NCBI RefSeq assembly: GCF_028453695.1
Contig: NC_135777.1
Location: 9,165,714-9,229,713, forward strand
Length of the DNA: 64,000 nucleotides
Direction of reading: 5' to 3'
Source of the DNA: Augochlora pura
Lineage: Eukaryota > Arthropoda > Insecta > Hymenoptera > Halictidae
Under the pieces are notes generated by a model that had not been told where the DNA came from, did not search any database, and was given only the letters and a program-made list of their open reading frames with translations. The position numbers and the translations under genes were made by a program. Of this stretch, positions 12,259 to 25,730 are shown piece after piece. Every line of letters starts with the position of its first letter. Within the stretch, counting starts at the first letter, position 1.

Positions 12259-14479
12259 GAGCCTATTACAAGATCAGGCACCTTGTTACTCCCCTTCGAG
12301 TCGATCGAGTAATTGTGTCATTGATTCAGCATCCGAGCAAGTCTCCACGAAAGATATTGAAAAAGATAATAATTTATCAGTGACACCTCTTATCCCGTGT
12401 AAAGTTCGCAGAACAGATCAACCGCTTGAAGATTCTGACGAGGACCCTCAATTAGAGCGCTCGAAAAATGTTTATGAGAAGAGAGAATTGGAATTTCAAA
12501 TTCCAATTTTAACTGCACCCGATCAAAGTTGTTCTGAAAGATGCGAGACTGTTTTAGAGGGTGAAAGGATATCTTGTTTTGTGGTAGGAGGTGAAAGGAG
12601 GTTATGTTTACCACAAATTTTGAATACAGTGCTGCAAGATTTCTCACTTCAACAGATCAATCAAGTGTGCGATGAATTACAAATTTATTGCTCACGATGT
12701 ACACGAGATCAGTTAGAGGAACTAAAACATTCAGGAATTCTGCCCCGTAATGCTCCTTCCTGTGGCCTTATTACTCAAACAGATGCCGAAAGGCTTGTCA
12801 GTGCTTTGCTTTTAAGGACAGAATCATGTGACCTCTCTAAAATTGGTCCAAATGAGGATAATACAGAGAAGAACGTGTCTACTAAAAGTGATACCAATAA
12901 AGAAGCTATTGTCAAATTTAAAGTATATCACGAGTGTTTCGGGAAATGTAAAGGCATTTTTGATGCAAGTTTGTTCGAATCTGACGATTCAGTATGTATA
13001 GAATGTATTGAATGTGGCTGCCAATTTTCACCTCAATGTTTTGTTAGACACGCTCATAGATCTCTTGAAAATCGTACTTGTCATTGGGGTTTTGATTCTG
13101 CGAACTGGAGATCATACCTGTTACTTTCACGGGAACAAGAAAATTATAATAAATCACTCAATATATTTCGAGAATTAAAAGAAAAACATCTGTTATTGGG
13201 TTCCAAACGAAAATCAGAGGTATTGTACTTTCCATATTACTTCTTTCAAATATTTATATTTGATACAATTTTCCGATTTTACTGCTTAATTAATACTGAT
13301 TGCATATTAAAATATGAGTAAAAGAAGAAAATAAAGAATCCTTTTCCAGTTGCGCCATGATTCAGAAAAATTGGCTAAACGAATTAGAAGAGATGTAACA
13401 AGAGATGAATGTCCAGGAATATATAATGGAAGTGGCTTAGGCTTATATCATCCTGTATCACAGGTAGCTAATGCAACTGATCCATATTTACAAATGCAAT
13501 GGGCAGTTTTTGAATTAGCAGCTAGAGGGGCATCAGCTTTCAGACCTTGGAATACTACAAGTACTTGCAAGCATAAAGATAGGTAAGGTTAACATTTAAT
13601 ATATACATTTAATGTAAGAACACGGGAAGTTTAATTTATAATAAATATATGATGTTTTCTGTAAACAGTTCATCATTGGTGCCTGCATATCTAAGTCGAG
13701 GTCCACCTGTATTGCAACATCCAGAACGTGTGGTTCCACTCTCTGAATGCAAACGTTTTGAACCACATTTCCAACCAAATGTAGCCTTAGCACCTATACC
13801 TGCACCATCAGTGCCTGTAGTACTTCCACCATCTGCTCATCATCAACGACGGCATCATCATGAACACAAACGTTATAATCATCACTTATCAAGCCCTAAT
13901 GAGAAAAAAGAACCTCCATCAGACAGTGTGAAACTTGAGAAAACTCCTAGGTCTCCTAGTTGTGGACCTAATGTTGGCACTTATTCTGCATTCCCTTCAT
14001 ATACATCTGAAAGCAATCAGAAAGAATTGCCACAGATAACTAAAAATGATGTCGGTGAAGAAGAGGAGAGTAGTACTGCGGTAACATCTTCTACAGTGAA
14101 CATAGAACCACCTTCAACTGACATTGGTAACTCTGCACTGGAAAGTGATTCTGACTCAGAAGGAACAACAGCAATAGATTTAGAAGATAGACTAGTGGCT
14201 TTAGAAGTACCGCAAGATGTCCTGGAGCTAGCACGGCGTATAGTTTCAGAGAATGCACAGTTGCGACGTCATCGGCGTTCGGATGCCCGCGAAATAGTTC
14301 GATTGCGCAATCAATTGCAAATGCAACAACAACTACAATCTAATGGTAGTGATATAAAGAAGGAACCAGCAAATGCAAGCGCAGCAGACAGTACAGAAGG
14401 TAGTGAAGAAACGGAAGCTATAATACCATCAAATGATAAAGAGTCTGAACCTGTTGTTCTAGCAGTTAGTAAAGAATAA
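12122..14479 (+). CDS. snoo: Ski/Sno-family transcriptional co-repressor (Snoo)
   Basis: Three coding exons (12122-13219, 13350-13582, 13669-14479) join in phase to give 713 residues. Introns are 130 and 86 bp. The SKI/SNO/DAC domain lies at about residues 130-232 (SCFVVGGERRLCLPQILNTV... LKHSGILPRNAPSCGLI). The SMAD4-binding SAND-like zinc domain lies at about 265-335 (VYHECFGKCKGIF... CIECGCQFSP... RTCHWGFDSANW). After these come a Pro/Ser/His-rich linker and a C-terminal helical, probably coiled-coil stretch (EVPQDVLELARRIVSENAQL). Ski/Sno proteins repress TGF-beta/activin/Dpp target genes by binding SMADs and co-repressors in the nucleus. The ATG at 12122 is the first in frame after a TGA about 27 bases upstream. 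A long out-of-frame upstream ORF overlaps this start. The exon order (both conserved domains in the first coding exon) fits the family. Confidence 0.93.
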
Positions 14480-15963
14480 AATCAATGATTAGAGTTTTTT
14501 AAATTATTTAATATAAAACTGCTCAGCAATTTTTTGCATCGCTTATCTTTTGGCCAGATAGGCGTGCATTAAATTTAGTATTAGATCTACTAATAATGAC
14601 AAAATTCTAAATGAATAAAAATCTGTTTAGGTTTATGTGATACATAGAAAGCCTTCAACATTGTAAAATTTAATTTCAAATTTTTATTGTAATCATATTT
14701 CATTGTATCGATTTTTAAGTAAAATCGGATGTAGATATTGTAATATATGGAAAAGCAACATAAGTTAACCGGAATTTACCATGCCATTTAATAGTTATAC
14801 TTAAACGATCATTAAATAAGTTTTTCATGCATATTAAATATGCTCACCACAAAGATTTTTATGATCACTTGTTTAATTAGGTAATTAAACGATGATCAGA
14901 AAATAAGAGATTAGATTGCTTTCCATTTACTTTTTATAGTCATGATTGCATAATGTAAATACATTCAAGTATCATAGGTGTATGTTTATATTAATAGCAT
15001 TATCATGCAAAATATTGCTAAAGTACAAAAAACCTTTAGGTGCTATATTGTTATATTAGGAATGTTCTAAGCATAAATCTAGGTGTATTTCAGCAGTTCG
15101 TACTATACCATAATATTAAACACCTTGATTATGTTTTGTTTTTATTATGTTTACAGCGTCAAATGCAAATGAAATTTTATTTTTCACTAATAAACTCAAT
15201 TCGAATAATTATTTGCACATCGAATAAGTTAATTATTTAAACATTAAAAATATTTGTGTGATATTACAAGGAGTCGCGAAAATTTAAAGAAATTATTAAT
15301 TTTTTTGTACATTGAATAATTCTTATATTATTTTGTGACATATAGCTAATTCCAATTTCTTACAATTAAATATATTGTACTATGAACAGTTGGAATTAGA
15401 ATGGGATGAATGTTATTTTATTAAAGGCGCGCGTAATTGCGATATATGTACTTTTTTGTTTCTTTTTGCAATATTGTATAATATCCCCAAGTAATCATTA
15501 TTTTATTAATGATTTTTAATTTTTTGGCAAAAATACCGTAGAGTATAAAATTGTCGCAATAAGGTGGTTACATAGAATTATTATCCTTTTTGGTATTATT
15601 ATTTATTTGAAACGTACCATATACATATCATTTTAGTTGTATGTAATGTTTGGAAAATATTTAACGCTGAGGGTCGTGAAATTTTAAATGTGATTTATTG
15701 AAAATACTTTTACATGATTGGAAATTAAGTTTTATGATGATAATGTAATTAATATTCCTAGGGGATTATGAAGCAAAATTATAAGCACAATTTTACCTTT
15801 TATTGACTACTATTATTCTTTCTGTTCATTATTATGGTGTGTACATGCAATAATAGAAAAATACATTTTTTGAAATATTTATGAAAAATCAACACTGATT
15901 TAGAGATATACCTAGATACGCACTAGATGTTTAAGAGTAAGGCAACATAAACATGAAAATATA
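14480..15963 (+). other. Probable snoo 3'UTR and intergenic sequence
   Basis: AT-rich with many AATAAA-like signals (the first at about 14612). No coding frame is supported; 15040-15240 is a chance AT-rich frame. The end of the snoo transcript cannot be fixed from the sequence. Confidence 0.5.
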
Positions 15964-16439
15964 CAGGGTGTCTCAGCTAAAGGCCACCTAAATATCTTTT
16001 TCATCTTTAATGGCATAAAAAGTATTTTTGGCATAATTTAAATGGTATCAAAGTTACAATATCATAAAAAAATCTTTTTATCCTGTTACTCTTTCATAGT
16101 TTTTCAACGTTATTGTTACCCTTAAATATAATTTTAATATTATTCTGCAATTTTATCACATTTTTTGGTTTTCGAGATCATCTGAAGGTCATGACTTAAA
16201 TTGAATAAACTTATTCAAATGTATTTTTTCAGCTGCTACAAGATAGAATAAAAAAAAATATATATTTCTTAATAAAAAATAACGATGATTTTGAAAATCT
16301 ATAAAAAAAGTAGCTGAACAAACAAATTATTATTCTATAGTATTCCACCTCGATACCATTTACATTATGATACAAATATCTCTATGCTATTAAAAATGAA
16401 AGAAACATTTAGGTGACCTCCTTTAGCTAAGACACGCTG
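15964..16439. mobile_element. Mariner-like MITE with about 32-bp TIRs and TA duplication
   Basis: The left end CAGGGTGTCTCAGCTAAAGG continues to ACCTAAAT. The right end, read in reverse complement, is CAGCGTGTCTTAGCTAAAGG and also continues to ACCTAAAT. These are imperfect terminal inverted repeats of about 32 bp flanked by TA (15962-15963 and 16440-16441). The 476-bp interior is AT-rich with no transposase frame. The TA duplication points to the Tc1/mariner superfamily; the element is non-autonomous. Confidence 0.85.
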
Positions 16440-16441
16440 TA

Positions 16442-19400
16442 TATAAATATTCATCTAACGTACATATTTGTATATATCTTGAACACTCTTTTCTAACTTC
16501 CATCTTTTTTTTGTAATTTCATGTACTCCTTTATTTTGTTAAATTTTTTGTCATTGTTTTGCTTGTTTAATCTTGCAATATGTGAAATTAGTATAATATA
16601 AATATGAATTCATTCTACTTGAGTACAGTTTTTGAAAAATTGTATATCAAATATATTATGATATTGTTTTTGGAAATATAATTAAAAGTTCCATGTGCAT
16701 AAAGTATTTGAACGATTTAATGTATATTGGAAAGGTTGTTTTATAAGCTTCAAAAGCTTTTTGGATTGGTACATATTAGAAGTACAATGTAAATCCTACA
16801 CATATTTACATACTATAGTAAAACCAGTTAGTTATACATTTGTGTATTTGAAACAAACATACACATATATTTCGAGACTGCTTCAAAGATCTCTTATCAT
16901 ATACATTTTTCTAACATAACAAGAGTGCCAGTAATTCTTGTATCACATCAAAGCACAAGGCATAAGAAATTTCCATTTTCAATTTTATTATTCGCAACAC
17001 TAACTTTTTAAATAAAAATGAACGATAAATTTTCAAAGCAATCTGTTAGATGAAGAAATTGAAGGTGTATGATATAATGGATTATATAGGATAAATGCAT
17101 TCACTATTATACTTCGTATAATATTTGGTCAATACATATGACATATATACGTTACATCATATTGTTGTAATATTATAAACATCCCACCTACGGTTAAGAA
17201 TGTAATAATTTATGATTTTCATACACTCTCAGTTTATTATAGATATCTAGAGTACGTCGTAAAATAGTAACATATATAAATTGCATAAAACTCGGTTTTT
17301 TCAATACATTTGAGATCTGCAAATGAAGTTTCAATGAGATCATGTAACTGCCATGACTAAAGATGTATTTTAATTTTGAATGGGTGATGTATTAAGTTAA
17401 AATGGGAAATTACAAATAAATACACAATATGCGACGTCTGACTTTATTAACATTTTTGTCATGATATGCGACGTCTTGATGTGGATTTCGTTCGTTCGAA
17501 TAAATAACAATTCGCTAATTGGCTTTTACTTGATTAAGATGATTCATCAAAATAATGTTACCGAGTGTTTCATAAATAAGAGAAAATCGTTGTTGTTATA
17601 ATGTATTTATTTTAACTTTGGAAAAAAGAAGAGTCGTGGGCAGTAGCTAATGTAACTATTGTGTACATTATTATGAATGTACATTCGATATTTGAAGCGC
17701 ATTTGATATGCGTATAATTAATGTTTAAGAACTCGTTCGATTTTAATTTCGAGTAGTAGGCTATAATAGGTTTCTTTATTTGTGTTGCAAGTAGAAATAT
17801 GAAATACTAATCGAACGAGTTTCGAAGTCTTATTTTCTCGATCGCGTTCATGCCTCGAAATTCAAGAAAATAAACTATTGATAAGTTGTTTGTTAAGTGA
17901 TGAAGGATCGTTCGATGCAAATAGTTTTACATAATCAGATGATTTCAATATGTTGCTACGTATGAATTTATGTATGAATAAATAACGTGTCTATTGGTCT
18001 CTGTAGATTTGTCAAGTAGTGGGCGTTCTAACAAAAACGGCTCGAGACCTCTGTTTGAATTATCATAAATTTAATTCATCAATGAGATAAATAAGAAAAA
18101 ATTTACCGGGAATATGGTACGTATATTTCTATCAGTCTAGTGAATTTAAGAGTGGCAGGAGTTTATATCCTCTCGAGCTACTATCAATGGTTTATTTTCT
18201 TAATTATGAACACACTTGTTCCACGATTGATGGCATAATAGATTTAGAATAAATGTGTTTCATAACAACACAGAAATATTTTTAAGAAATGAAGCGTGTC
18301 ATTAAAAATAATATAAAACAAGTGCAATATGAAAGTACAAAATTTAATCTTTCATTTGAACTTTGTATATTTTACAAAAAAAAAAGAAAAGAAAGAAACG
18401 GATATATGAACGACTTCTTCGGTATTCTAAATTCTAGTTATAAGAGTTTTTAAAATGTTTTACCATTAGAATCTCCAGAACCTGTAAGACAATGATCCTG
18501 ATAACGTACTTATATAGCGTTGAATTTTTGGATATTCTCTAATGATAACGATAAACGATGGAGCGGTTTAGAACGATTTAACAATAAACAATTTTCTAAT
18601 CGCTTGAACGTTATCCTGAATTTTGTATAATCGAATATTTATATTCGAACGACGAATTCCATATTATTTATGGATCGATATATATAACAATGGATATTAA
18701 GTAGTTCCAGTAGCGATCTGATTGATCTTTGGTATAATTGTAGAGTAAATGTACATACATATAATTATTTTCCAAAAAAATACTCATTGTTAAATGTATA
18801 TGACGGAAACTGTTATAGATAAGGCTATTATCGTCATTTATATTAATTGAGATAATAAACGACATTTCGATTAAATAAGATTTTTCCATATTATTGCATT
18901 GATAGTGTATATTTAAAGAAAAAAATGTTATTCGTACATTATACATGTGTGACAATCATATTTTTTATTTTTCTTTCTCATTTATGTTTTACTTTCATCG
19001 AATAAAATGCGGCCCCGTATCCATAAGTTTCAATCATAGATAAGTAATTTAGTATAATCTTTGTATATATGATATCCAAAATTACATAATTAATTATTTT
19101 TGATATACATACTGATCCGTTTTGAGATTCAGAAATTTTAAATTAAATAATATTTAATTTAAATATCTTCAAGAATTGAAAAGTTGTGATCTTGCATTTT
19201 AGTTGCTACAATAAGGATACTTTAAATTAAAAACAGAGAGATATTATCAAACTGCATACAACTTAACTCGCCTGATTGTATGTTTTATATAATATACCGT
19301 ACACACATGCAATCACACGAAATAAGTCTACCTGCATTACGTTCGTGTATCGCTAAAGCGCCGTCTACCTGTTGCATTCACCACTATAAGTGCCTGAATT

Positions 19401-19680
19401 CCAGTTTCATCCAAAATCCTTTAGGAGAACGAAAGACTAATTAGATTTCTGGTTCGAGACTTTACCGTTATACTCTTAATATATTTATATTCTTCGATAT
19501 AAAACATCTTAAATACTTTTACTTAAATTTTACTACTTACACACGGAAGACTTGTATAACATTTATTAGCATGTTTAATATGTGTACTTCTGTTATGCTG
19601 TGTCTGGTCTCAGTGAATTTTTGACATTTAACGATTCATGTTTTGGAAGTGTGATTTTAACGCAACACTGAGGGAACATA
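16442..19680. other. AT-rich intergenic stretch between snoo and the SH3 gene
   Basis: No supported genes. Open frames are short (below 100 codons), hydrophobic and AT-biased. The region just before 19681 is the expected leader and promoter of the downstream SH3 gene. Confidence 0.55.
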
Positions 19681-21675
19681 ATGGCTTTTTTATGCCCAGT
19701 GCGTATACGGCGAGGAAAGAAAAAGAAACGTGAGTAGAAAATCATCATTCTATGTTTTTACGAAATTTGTTTTTGTATGAACTTACCGTCGCGTACACTT
19801 AATCTTACCGTACCATTACGTATGTTGTGTATTTTATGTTTCTATTACCATTTTTTAAAAATAAGATCGAGATTTTAAAGTCTTCACAACTTTCATACGT
19901 TGCGAAAAGGAAGAAATGTTAAACAAAAAGTATTCAATTCGAAATGACAAGGTTTTATTTGTAGGTAAAAACTTTTAAGATATTATAATACTACAGTTAT
20001 ATTTTCATTAACAAGCGACACATTTATTTTTATCTTATAGTAGAAAGTATTATAACAGTTCTTTTCACTATGAAAGATCTTGAAAGTTCCATTTTTTAAA
20101 GTCTCTTTTAAAAACGAAACATATTTCCTAGGAAAAAGAATAAAAATAGTACTATTGTGTAATTTAAATCGTTTTCTGCAATATAGCTGGAGTACATAAT
20201 TTTAATTTGGAAAAAGATTGTGTTGGAGGAGGTGGTACAGGATTGGGTTTAGGAACCAAAGTGCCATTGCCACCTGGTCGTATAACAGGAAGTGCTAGTA
20301 TTGAAACTTTAGTTAGAGTAGGTATTGAAAAAGAAAATGGACTTTCACCAGATAGTAAAATGGTCATTGTTCATGACTTTACACCTTGTGTTGACGATGA
20401 GCTTCAAGTGAAACGTGGCCAGGTTAGCAGCATTTTATTCTACATTGCTTAAAGAAAATGTAAATAACTCTTTATGTGGTTCTTTTATTACATATTCTTA
20501 TATTCACTTTATGTTTCATAAAGCTATATTTAATTTAATTCTGTTTAATATTAAATGTAAAATGCATTTTTTTATGGTGTTGTTTTGTTCATTTTCTGCA
20601 TGTTCTAGGTTGTAAATGTTTTGTATAGAGAGAATGATTGGGTGTATGTAATAGCAGCTGATACTCGTATGGAAGGCTTTGTACCACATTCATATTGTGC
20701 ACCTTACACATCGCAGCTTGCTGAATTAACACTTGCTACTCTTATGAACAATGTGAAAAAGAAACTACCAAGGTCTAATGAGACTGATTGTGATTTTGCT
20801 GGTACAGGTCGTTCGCAAACAGTTGATGCACAACAAACTGACACAGGATCTGCGTCAGACTGTGAAAGTTATGCTCGTAATGTGACTACTGCTGATACAA
20901 ATGTTAATAGATCTAATATTACACAATCTCAAAATTCTATTCAAACTATATCCTCTCAGCCCGATGTGCACCCCTTTTTTAAAGTAAATATACAATTATT
21001 TTAATTTTAAATCTATAATGTAAATGCATTGGATGAACAAACATTTTATAAATGTGTCATAGGATCCATCAGCTGGAAGATATATTGTACTTTATACTTT
21101 TGTCGCTAGAGATGAAAATGATGTTAGTGTAGAAAGAGGAGAATTTGTAACTGTGCTCAATCGAGATGATCCTGACTGGTTCTGGGTACTTAGACACTGT
21201 GATGGCAACGAAGGATTTGTACCATCTGGATTTGTATATCCAGGACATGTTCTTCATTCTTATGCAACAACAACTAGTACAACTACTACTACTACTACTG
21301 CAGCTACAACATCTGCAGAAACACATAGCTTAGGTAAGTTAGATTTCTGATGAATTAAAGTGAGGATTAACTGAATTTTTGTACTGAAAACATTATACAG
21401 GAAAAGGTAATAGCAATATACCAGGGAATGAGTCATTACAACAAAAAGGTTTACGAGATTTTCGAGATGAGACAAATGGAACAGAGTTAGTTGTACTTTA
21501 TGATTATAAGGCGCAGGCGCCAGATGATTTGTCAGTAAGAAGAGCTGATTGGATTTATGCAGATTTGGGAAATCAAACTGTGGATGGTTGGTTATGGGCA
21601 TACGCACCTAAGACACGCAAATATGGTTTCATTCCAAAAGCATATGCTCGTCCTCCTGCTATGACGAGCTTATGA
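19681..21675 (+). CDS. Dlish: Three-SH3-domain adaptor, Dlish/Vamana type
   Basis: Five exons join in phase to 401 residues: 19681-19729, 20187-20422, 20609-20983, 21063-21333 and 21401-21675. The N-terminus is MAFLCPVRIRRGKKKK, a Cys followed by a strong basic patch. SH3-1 is at about residues 75-132 (VIVHDFTP... EGFVPHSYC), SH3-2 at about 227-283 (IVLYTFVARDENDVSVERGE... GFVPSGFV), and SH3-3 at about 335-395 (LVVLYDYKAQAPDDLSVRRA... YGFIPKAYA). Each has an ALYDY-like start, an acidic RT loop and a G-F-(V/I)-P end. Three SH3s with this N-terminus fit Drosophila Dlish (Vamana), which links the Fat/Dachsous system to the myosin Dachs at the membrane and so affects Hippo-dependent growth and planar polarity. 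An ACT-repeat-encoded Thr tract follows SH3-2. It is convergent with the RING gene, 192 bp apart. Confidence 0.88.
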
Positions 21676-21867
21676 TACAAACTATAATCCTATGTATCTT
21701 GCATTTTTTGCATATATTCAACTAATAAAGTACTTTTATATAATACTGCATTTTAAACAATACTCAGCCACATGGATACATGAGAATTATTTCTGTGTAA
21801 GTATTTTTACTAACATTACTAGTGACAATTTTATTAACTTCATCATTTATGTTTTTTGATAATGTAG

Positions 21868-23671
21868 TTAATGTACAGTAACATTAACATTGAGTGTAGC
21901 ACAATCGGATGTAATGTGATAAAGGAGACCTTCATGCAGGACTATACAATCACCTGTTGACAAAATATCTTGAGGACATTGGGCTGTTCTTAATGAATTC
22001 ACTGGACCTGTATATGTCAGGGAACGTAAGCCTTCAGTATCAAATTTATCTACAGCCTGTTGTGGAAATAGCATATTTTTTATTGTATTCATATTATATA
22101 TCATGTATATAAATTTAACTATATGTCTAATTGAATATGTTTGATGAATATACCTGAATGCTACAAAGCAATTTCTCTGTAGTGTTTCCAATATCTAATC
22201 CAGCAACCCAGACAATAATTATGCTATTCTCACAGTAATTAATTTTGTTACATTGATCTGTAGAACGTAATCGAGCAGCTAGTACTGATAATGGCAATCG
22301 GTTCCGAAACTTTGGATTAATCTGACTACTGTTAAATAGTCTTGCAACAGGATCTCTTATTATGAAGATATATTGAAGGAATACATAAGATATTAAGCTG
22401 TATCATACTTTATAAAATACGATATACTTACGGGAGCTTACCGGAAACTAAAAGAAGGGCTAGGCATCGACTAGAATTTACAGATAAAGCATTAAAACTA
22501 ACAATCAGTGTACTTTTAATGCCTGGTTCCACATTTAAAATGGGCACTTCTGGATGATCAAATATAAAATGATGTGTTAATGCTGAAAAAGCAACATTTA
22601 TAGCGCAATCGATTCGTGGACATCGGATTGGTCTGCGAGAACATTCTGCTGTAATTTGTCCATTAAGTTTAGTTTCAGATGTATACAAGTCTGGGTTTCC
22701 TCTTTTGTATAAATTACAATAACTATATTGTTTTTGTTTACTGTCATTGGTGTCTTTGTCTTCTCGAATATTGTTTTGATCTTTAATTCGCTCGCCATCA
22801 GTACTACCTTCAGAATCATCGATGTTGTGACATTTACATGTACCCTTTTCTGTATTCGTAACTGGTGTCGAATAATTTTGATTTCTAGACTTAACATATG
22901 CTTGTTCAGATTGATGATACCTAACATGACACTCTGGCTGTTGATATGGAACTTGCATGTTTCTTGAGCAAATATATATGGAATTTAAACTAGTATTGCT
23001 CTCTTGAGATAAATTTAGATTTTCATTTTGTACTTGCACTTGACAAAGAATGCAACCTGAATCTGTAATATAAAATCATAATCTAAAACTTTTATGCTTT
23101 GTATTTATAAGTTCTCTTAAGATTTATTTAGTCAATTTAGATTATATATATATATATAATTAAAATAGGTCTATTTTAAACCACCTGATAGAATACTAAA
23201 TTGTTGAATACAGTGTTGGCACAGAATGTGCTCTGCAGAACATGGAATATTTTGATGAAAGGTAGAATTCATGTTTCCAGCAGCAAGATGACAAATAGCA
23301 CAAAGTCCAAGTATTGTATTTGGTTGTTCTGAATATCCCTCGCAATCTTTCTTTTCATTTCCCTTCTTTTCATCATTAATTAATTTAATTCTACAATATT
23401 TTTCCTCTTGTACTCTTCTTGCATAATTTAATTCTTTTGATTCGGCAAGCTAAAAATATTCTATCAAGCTATTGTTATATTTGTCAAATTATTGTTGTGA
23501 TTCTTTAACTAATCTTAGTTAGGTAACTATATAATTTATAAAATATTTTAATTATTTAAAAGCTATTCAACATTAAATGTTATGTTTTTAAAGTACTTTT
23601 CCACGTACCTTGTTTGAAATCTGAATAGGATTGCAATATACTTTGTTAACTCGATAATTTTCTTCTTCCAT
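21868..23671 (-). CDS. RING-finger protein with insect C-terminal domain (DUF4729-like)
   Basis: Five minus-strand exons: 23609-23671 (ATG 23671), 23185-23449, about 22432-23062, 22154-22355 and 21868-22056 (TAA). The second and third exons form a C3HC4 RING: CAIC, 15 residues, CSAEHILCQHC, then CILC after the exon junction. A Ser/Asn/Lys-rich linker follows, and then a C-terminal region with spaced Cys and His (CPRIDCAINVAFSALTHHF...) and TLIVSFNAL. That region resembles from memory the insect domain DUF4729, which I could not confirm. The RING predicts E3 ubiquitin-ligase activity; the substrate is unknown. The junction of exons 3 and 4 is ambiguous: donors at 22431 (phase 2) or 22441 (phase 1) fit acceptors two bases apart, and both keep the frame. 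Exon 2 could alternatively end three bases later. Confidence 0.75.
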
Positions 23672-25730
23672 TTTCTTTTTTTCAATGATCTGGTCCAGTC
23701 TTGTTTCTCTTAAATGATAACCTTTGACAACTGTCTACGTTGCTTTGTCAGAGTATATTATTAATGCTGCAAAATGTAGCCATTGTACTCCACCTATTGT
23801 TGTCATAACTTGAACAATTTTATGACTATAGATATGAATTAAAATATGTGAATACATTGCTTTAAAATAGTGTACGATAATCGGGGTATCATGCACATAA
23901 AAAGTAAATATCATTAGTAAATGTTCTTGTGGGAAGGAAAATTAAGGAAAATACTTTTTCTATTTAAAAAGATTTAATATGAAACCATTATGGCATATTT
24001 ATAACAATAAGAAATCATCTCATTAATAAATTGATATTTATTACAATTAGGAAAGAAGAAAATCAGAAGTATTACCAAATATGATATAATATCAATGTCA
24101 ATGTCAACTGCTCACAAATTATTTTTCTCAAAGTTCTTGAACATTCCACATTCCAATAGTTTTATGAATAATTTCCAATATAATATGTATATTTTAAGCT
24201 ATATTTAAATATAGATCCTAGGAATGCGTATATAAATAAATTTTGTTCATAATCTCATTAACAAAAATCCTTATATTTTCGATTTGCTATAATTTATTTA
24301 ACAATGTTTTTCGTTCATCAACGAGATCAACTTCGATACGTATGATTTTTCATCTACATTTGAGGAACCATTTTGACACATGTATTTTTTGTCACATTCT
24401 GATACCTTCAAATATTTGAAAATCCATCCAAAACTGTAGATTAGAATTTTCATATAGTAATGTCACTATTTTTATTTATGCTTTTATAACTTTATTCATA
24501 TAGCTTCTCAAACGCAGATCTTAGATTCATTTGTTTCCGTTTTCGTTTATTGACGGAATGAATAATTTAACAATTTTAAAAAACATTTATGGCGAGTATT
24601 TACTAATGAGTATGAAAGTATTAATTTACATAACGAGCCCCATGGTTTGGAAATTGTGATTTTAATGAAATTCTAGATGTACTAAAACAGACTTCCTATA
24701 TTTTCATTTTTTGAATTTTATAATGTGTGATACAGGATGAAAAAGCATTTTAGATATGCGAATTGTTTACATGTATGCATTATTTGTTCTTATGAAGTAG
24801 ACAGTTTTCATGGTATTTTATAAAGGATAAATATTTAGAAAGAAGTTGATACAATTAAAATTGTTTTACAGAAATAAAAAAATATGTTTAGTACATATAC
24901 GTTCATTATTAAACACTACACAGATTCATTAAAATCAGAATTTTCAAGTTGAACAATATTCGAGAATTATTCAAATGTATAACAAGATTTTAAAACGATT
25001 ATAAAACGTTATAACAAACAAAATCAATCAACTAAATTTCCACTTAAACTACAATACGGTAGTGTTACATAGAAAATAGATGATAGTACAAATCATTTAT
25101 CAATAACAATATTTTGGTAATACAATATCAATGTAAGAAGCTCTAAGAATATAATAGGCCTCGCCGAAGCGTAATGTTTGATATGCATATATACAGAATA
25201 TCAAGCAATTGGCAAGATCTAGTGTCAACATAATACATACAAAAATTATCAGTAGTGAGTTCTTTGCTAAAGTAAATGGTTTCAATAAGACGTTACAAGA
25301 AACAGCATTGTTGTGCTATTTGTCTATTTTTCTTCTTTTCAGAAAAATGTCACGGCATAATTTGTTGTAGTATGCAACATATTCATAAAAGTGTATATTG
25401 TAGATTGCAGAATTCTTTGTACATAAAAAACTAATAAGAAACAAATTGTAAATTAACAATACTTTTTACAAAATAGTTAGTAAACAATCTTCTTTATTAG
25501 TTTATTTTATGATGTAAAATTTATACCTATTTGGCAGGAAACTTTTGTAAAATTAATACTATTTAGTTCTTACATCACTGAAAAAAGTATAACGTGAACC
25601 ATATTTGCAAAATTAAAGTAATAATGTTTATCCACAATGACCTATCAATTTTCTCAGAATGATCACGTGTTAAGTTTATTATACAGATTATCACATTTCT
25701 TTTGTATTTGATTGTAACTTTTAAGTGCTA
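23672..25730. other. RING-gene promoter side and Parcas 3' region
   Basis: The first 200-300 bases should hold the RING-gene promoter. The rest, to 25730, is AT-rich and probably includes the 3'UTR of the minus-strand SH3BP5-like gene. No coding sequence is supported; the 61-codon frame at 25100-25285 has no features. Confidence 0.5.

Noticed and set aside
22398..22431. 34-base intron in the RING gene using the CAG at 22398-22400
   Set aside because: Shorter than any usual insect spliceosomal intron, although it would keep an open frame.
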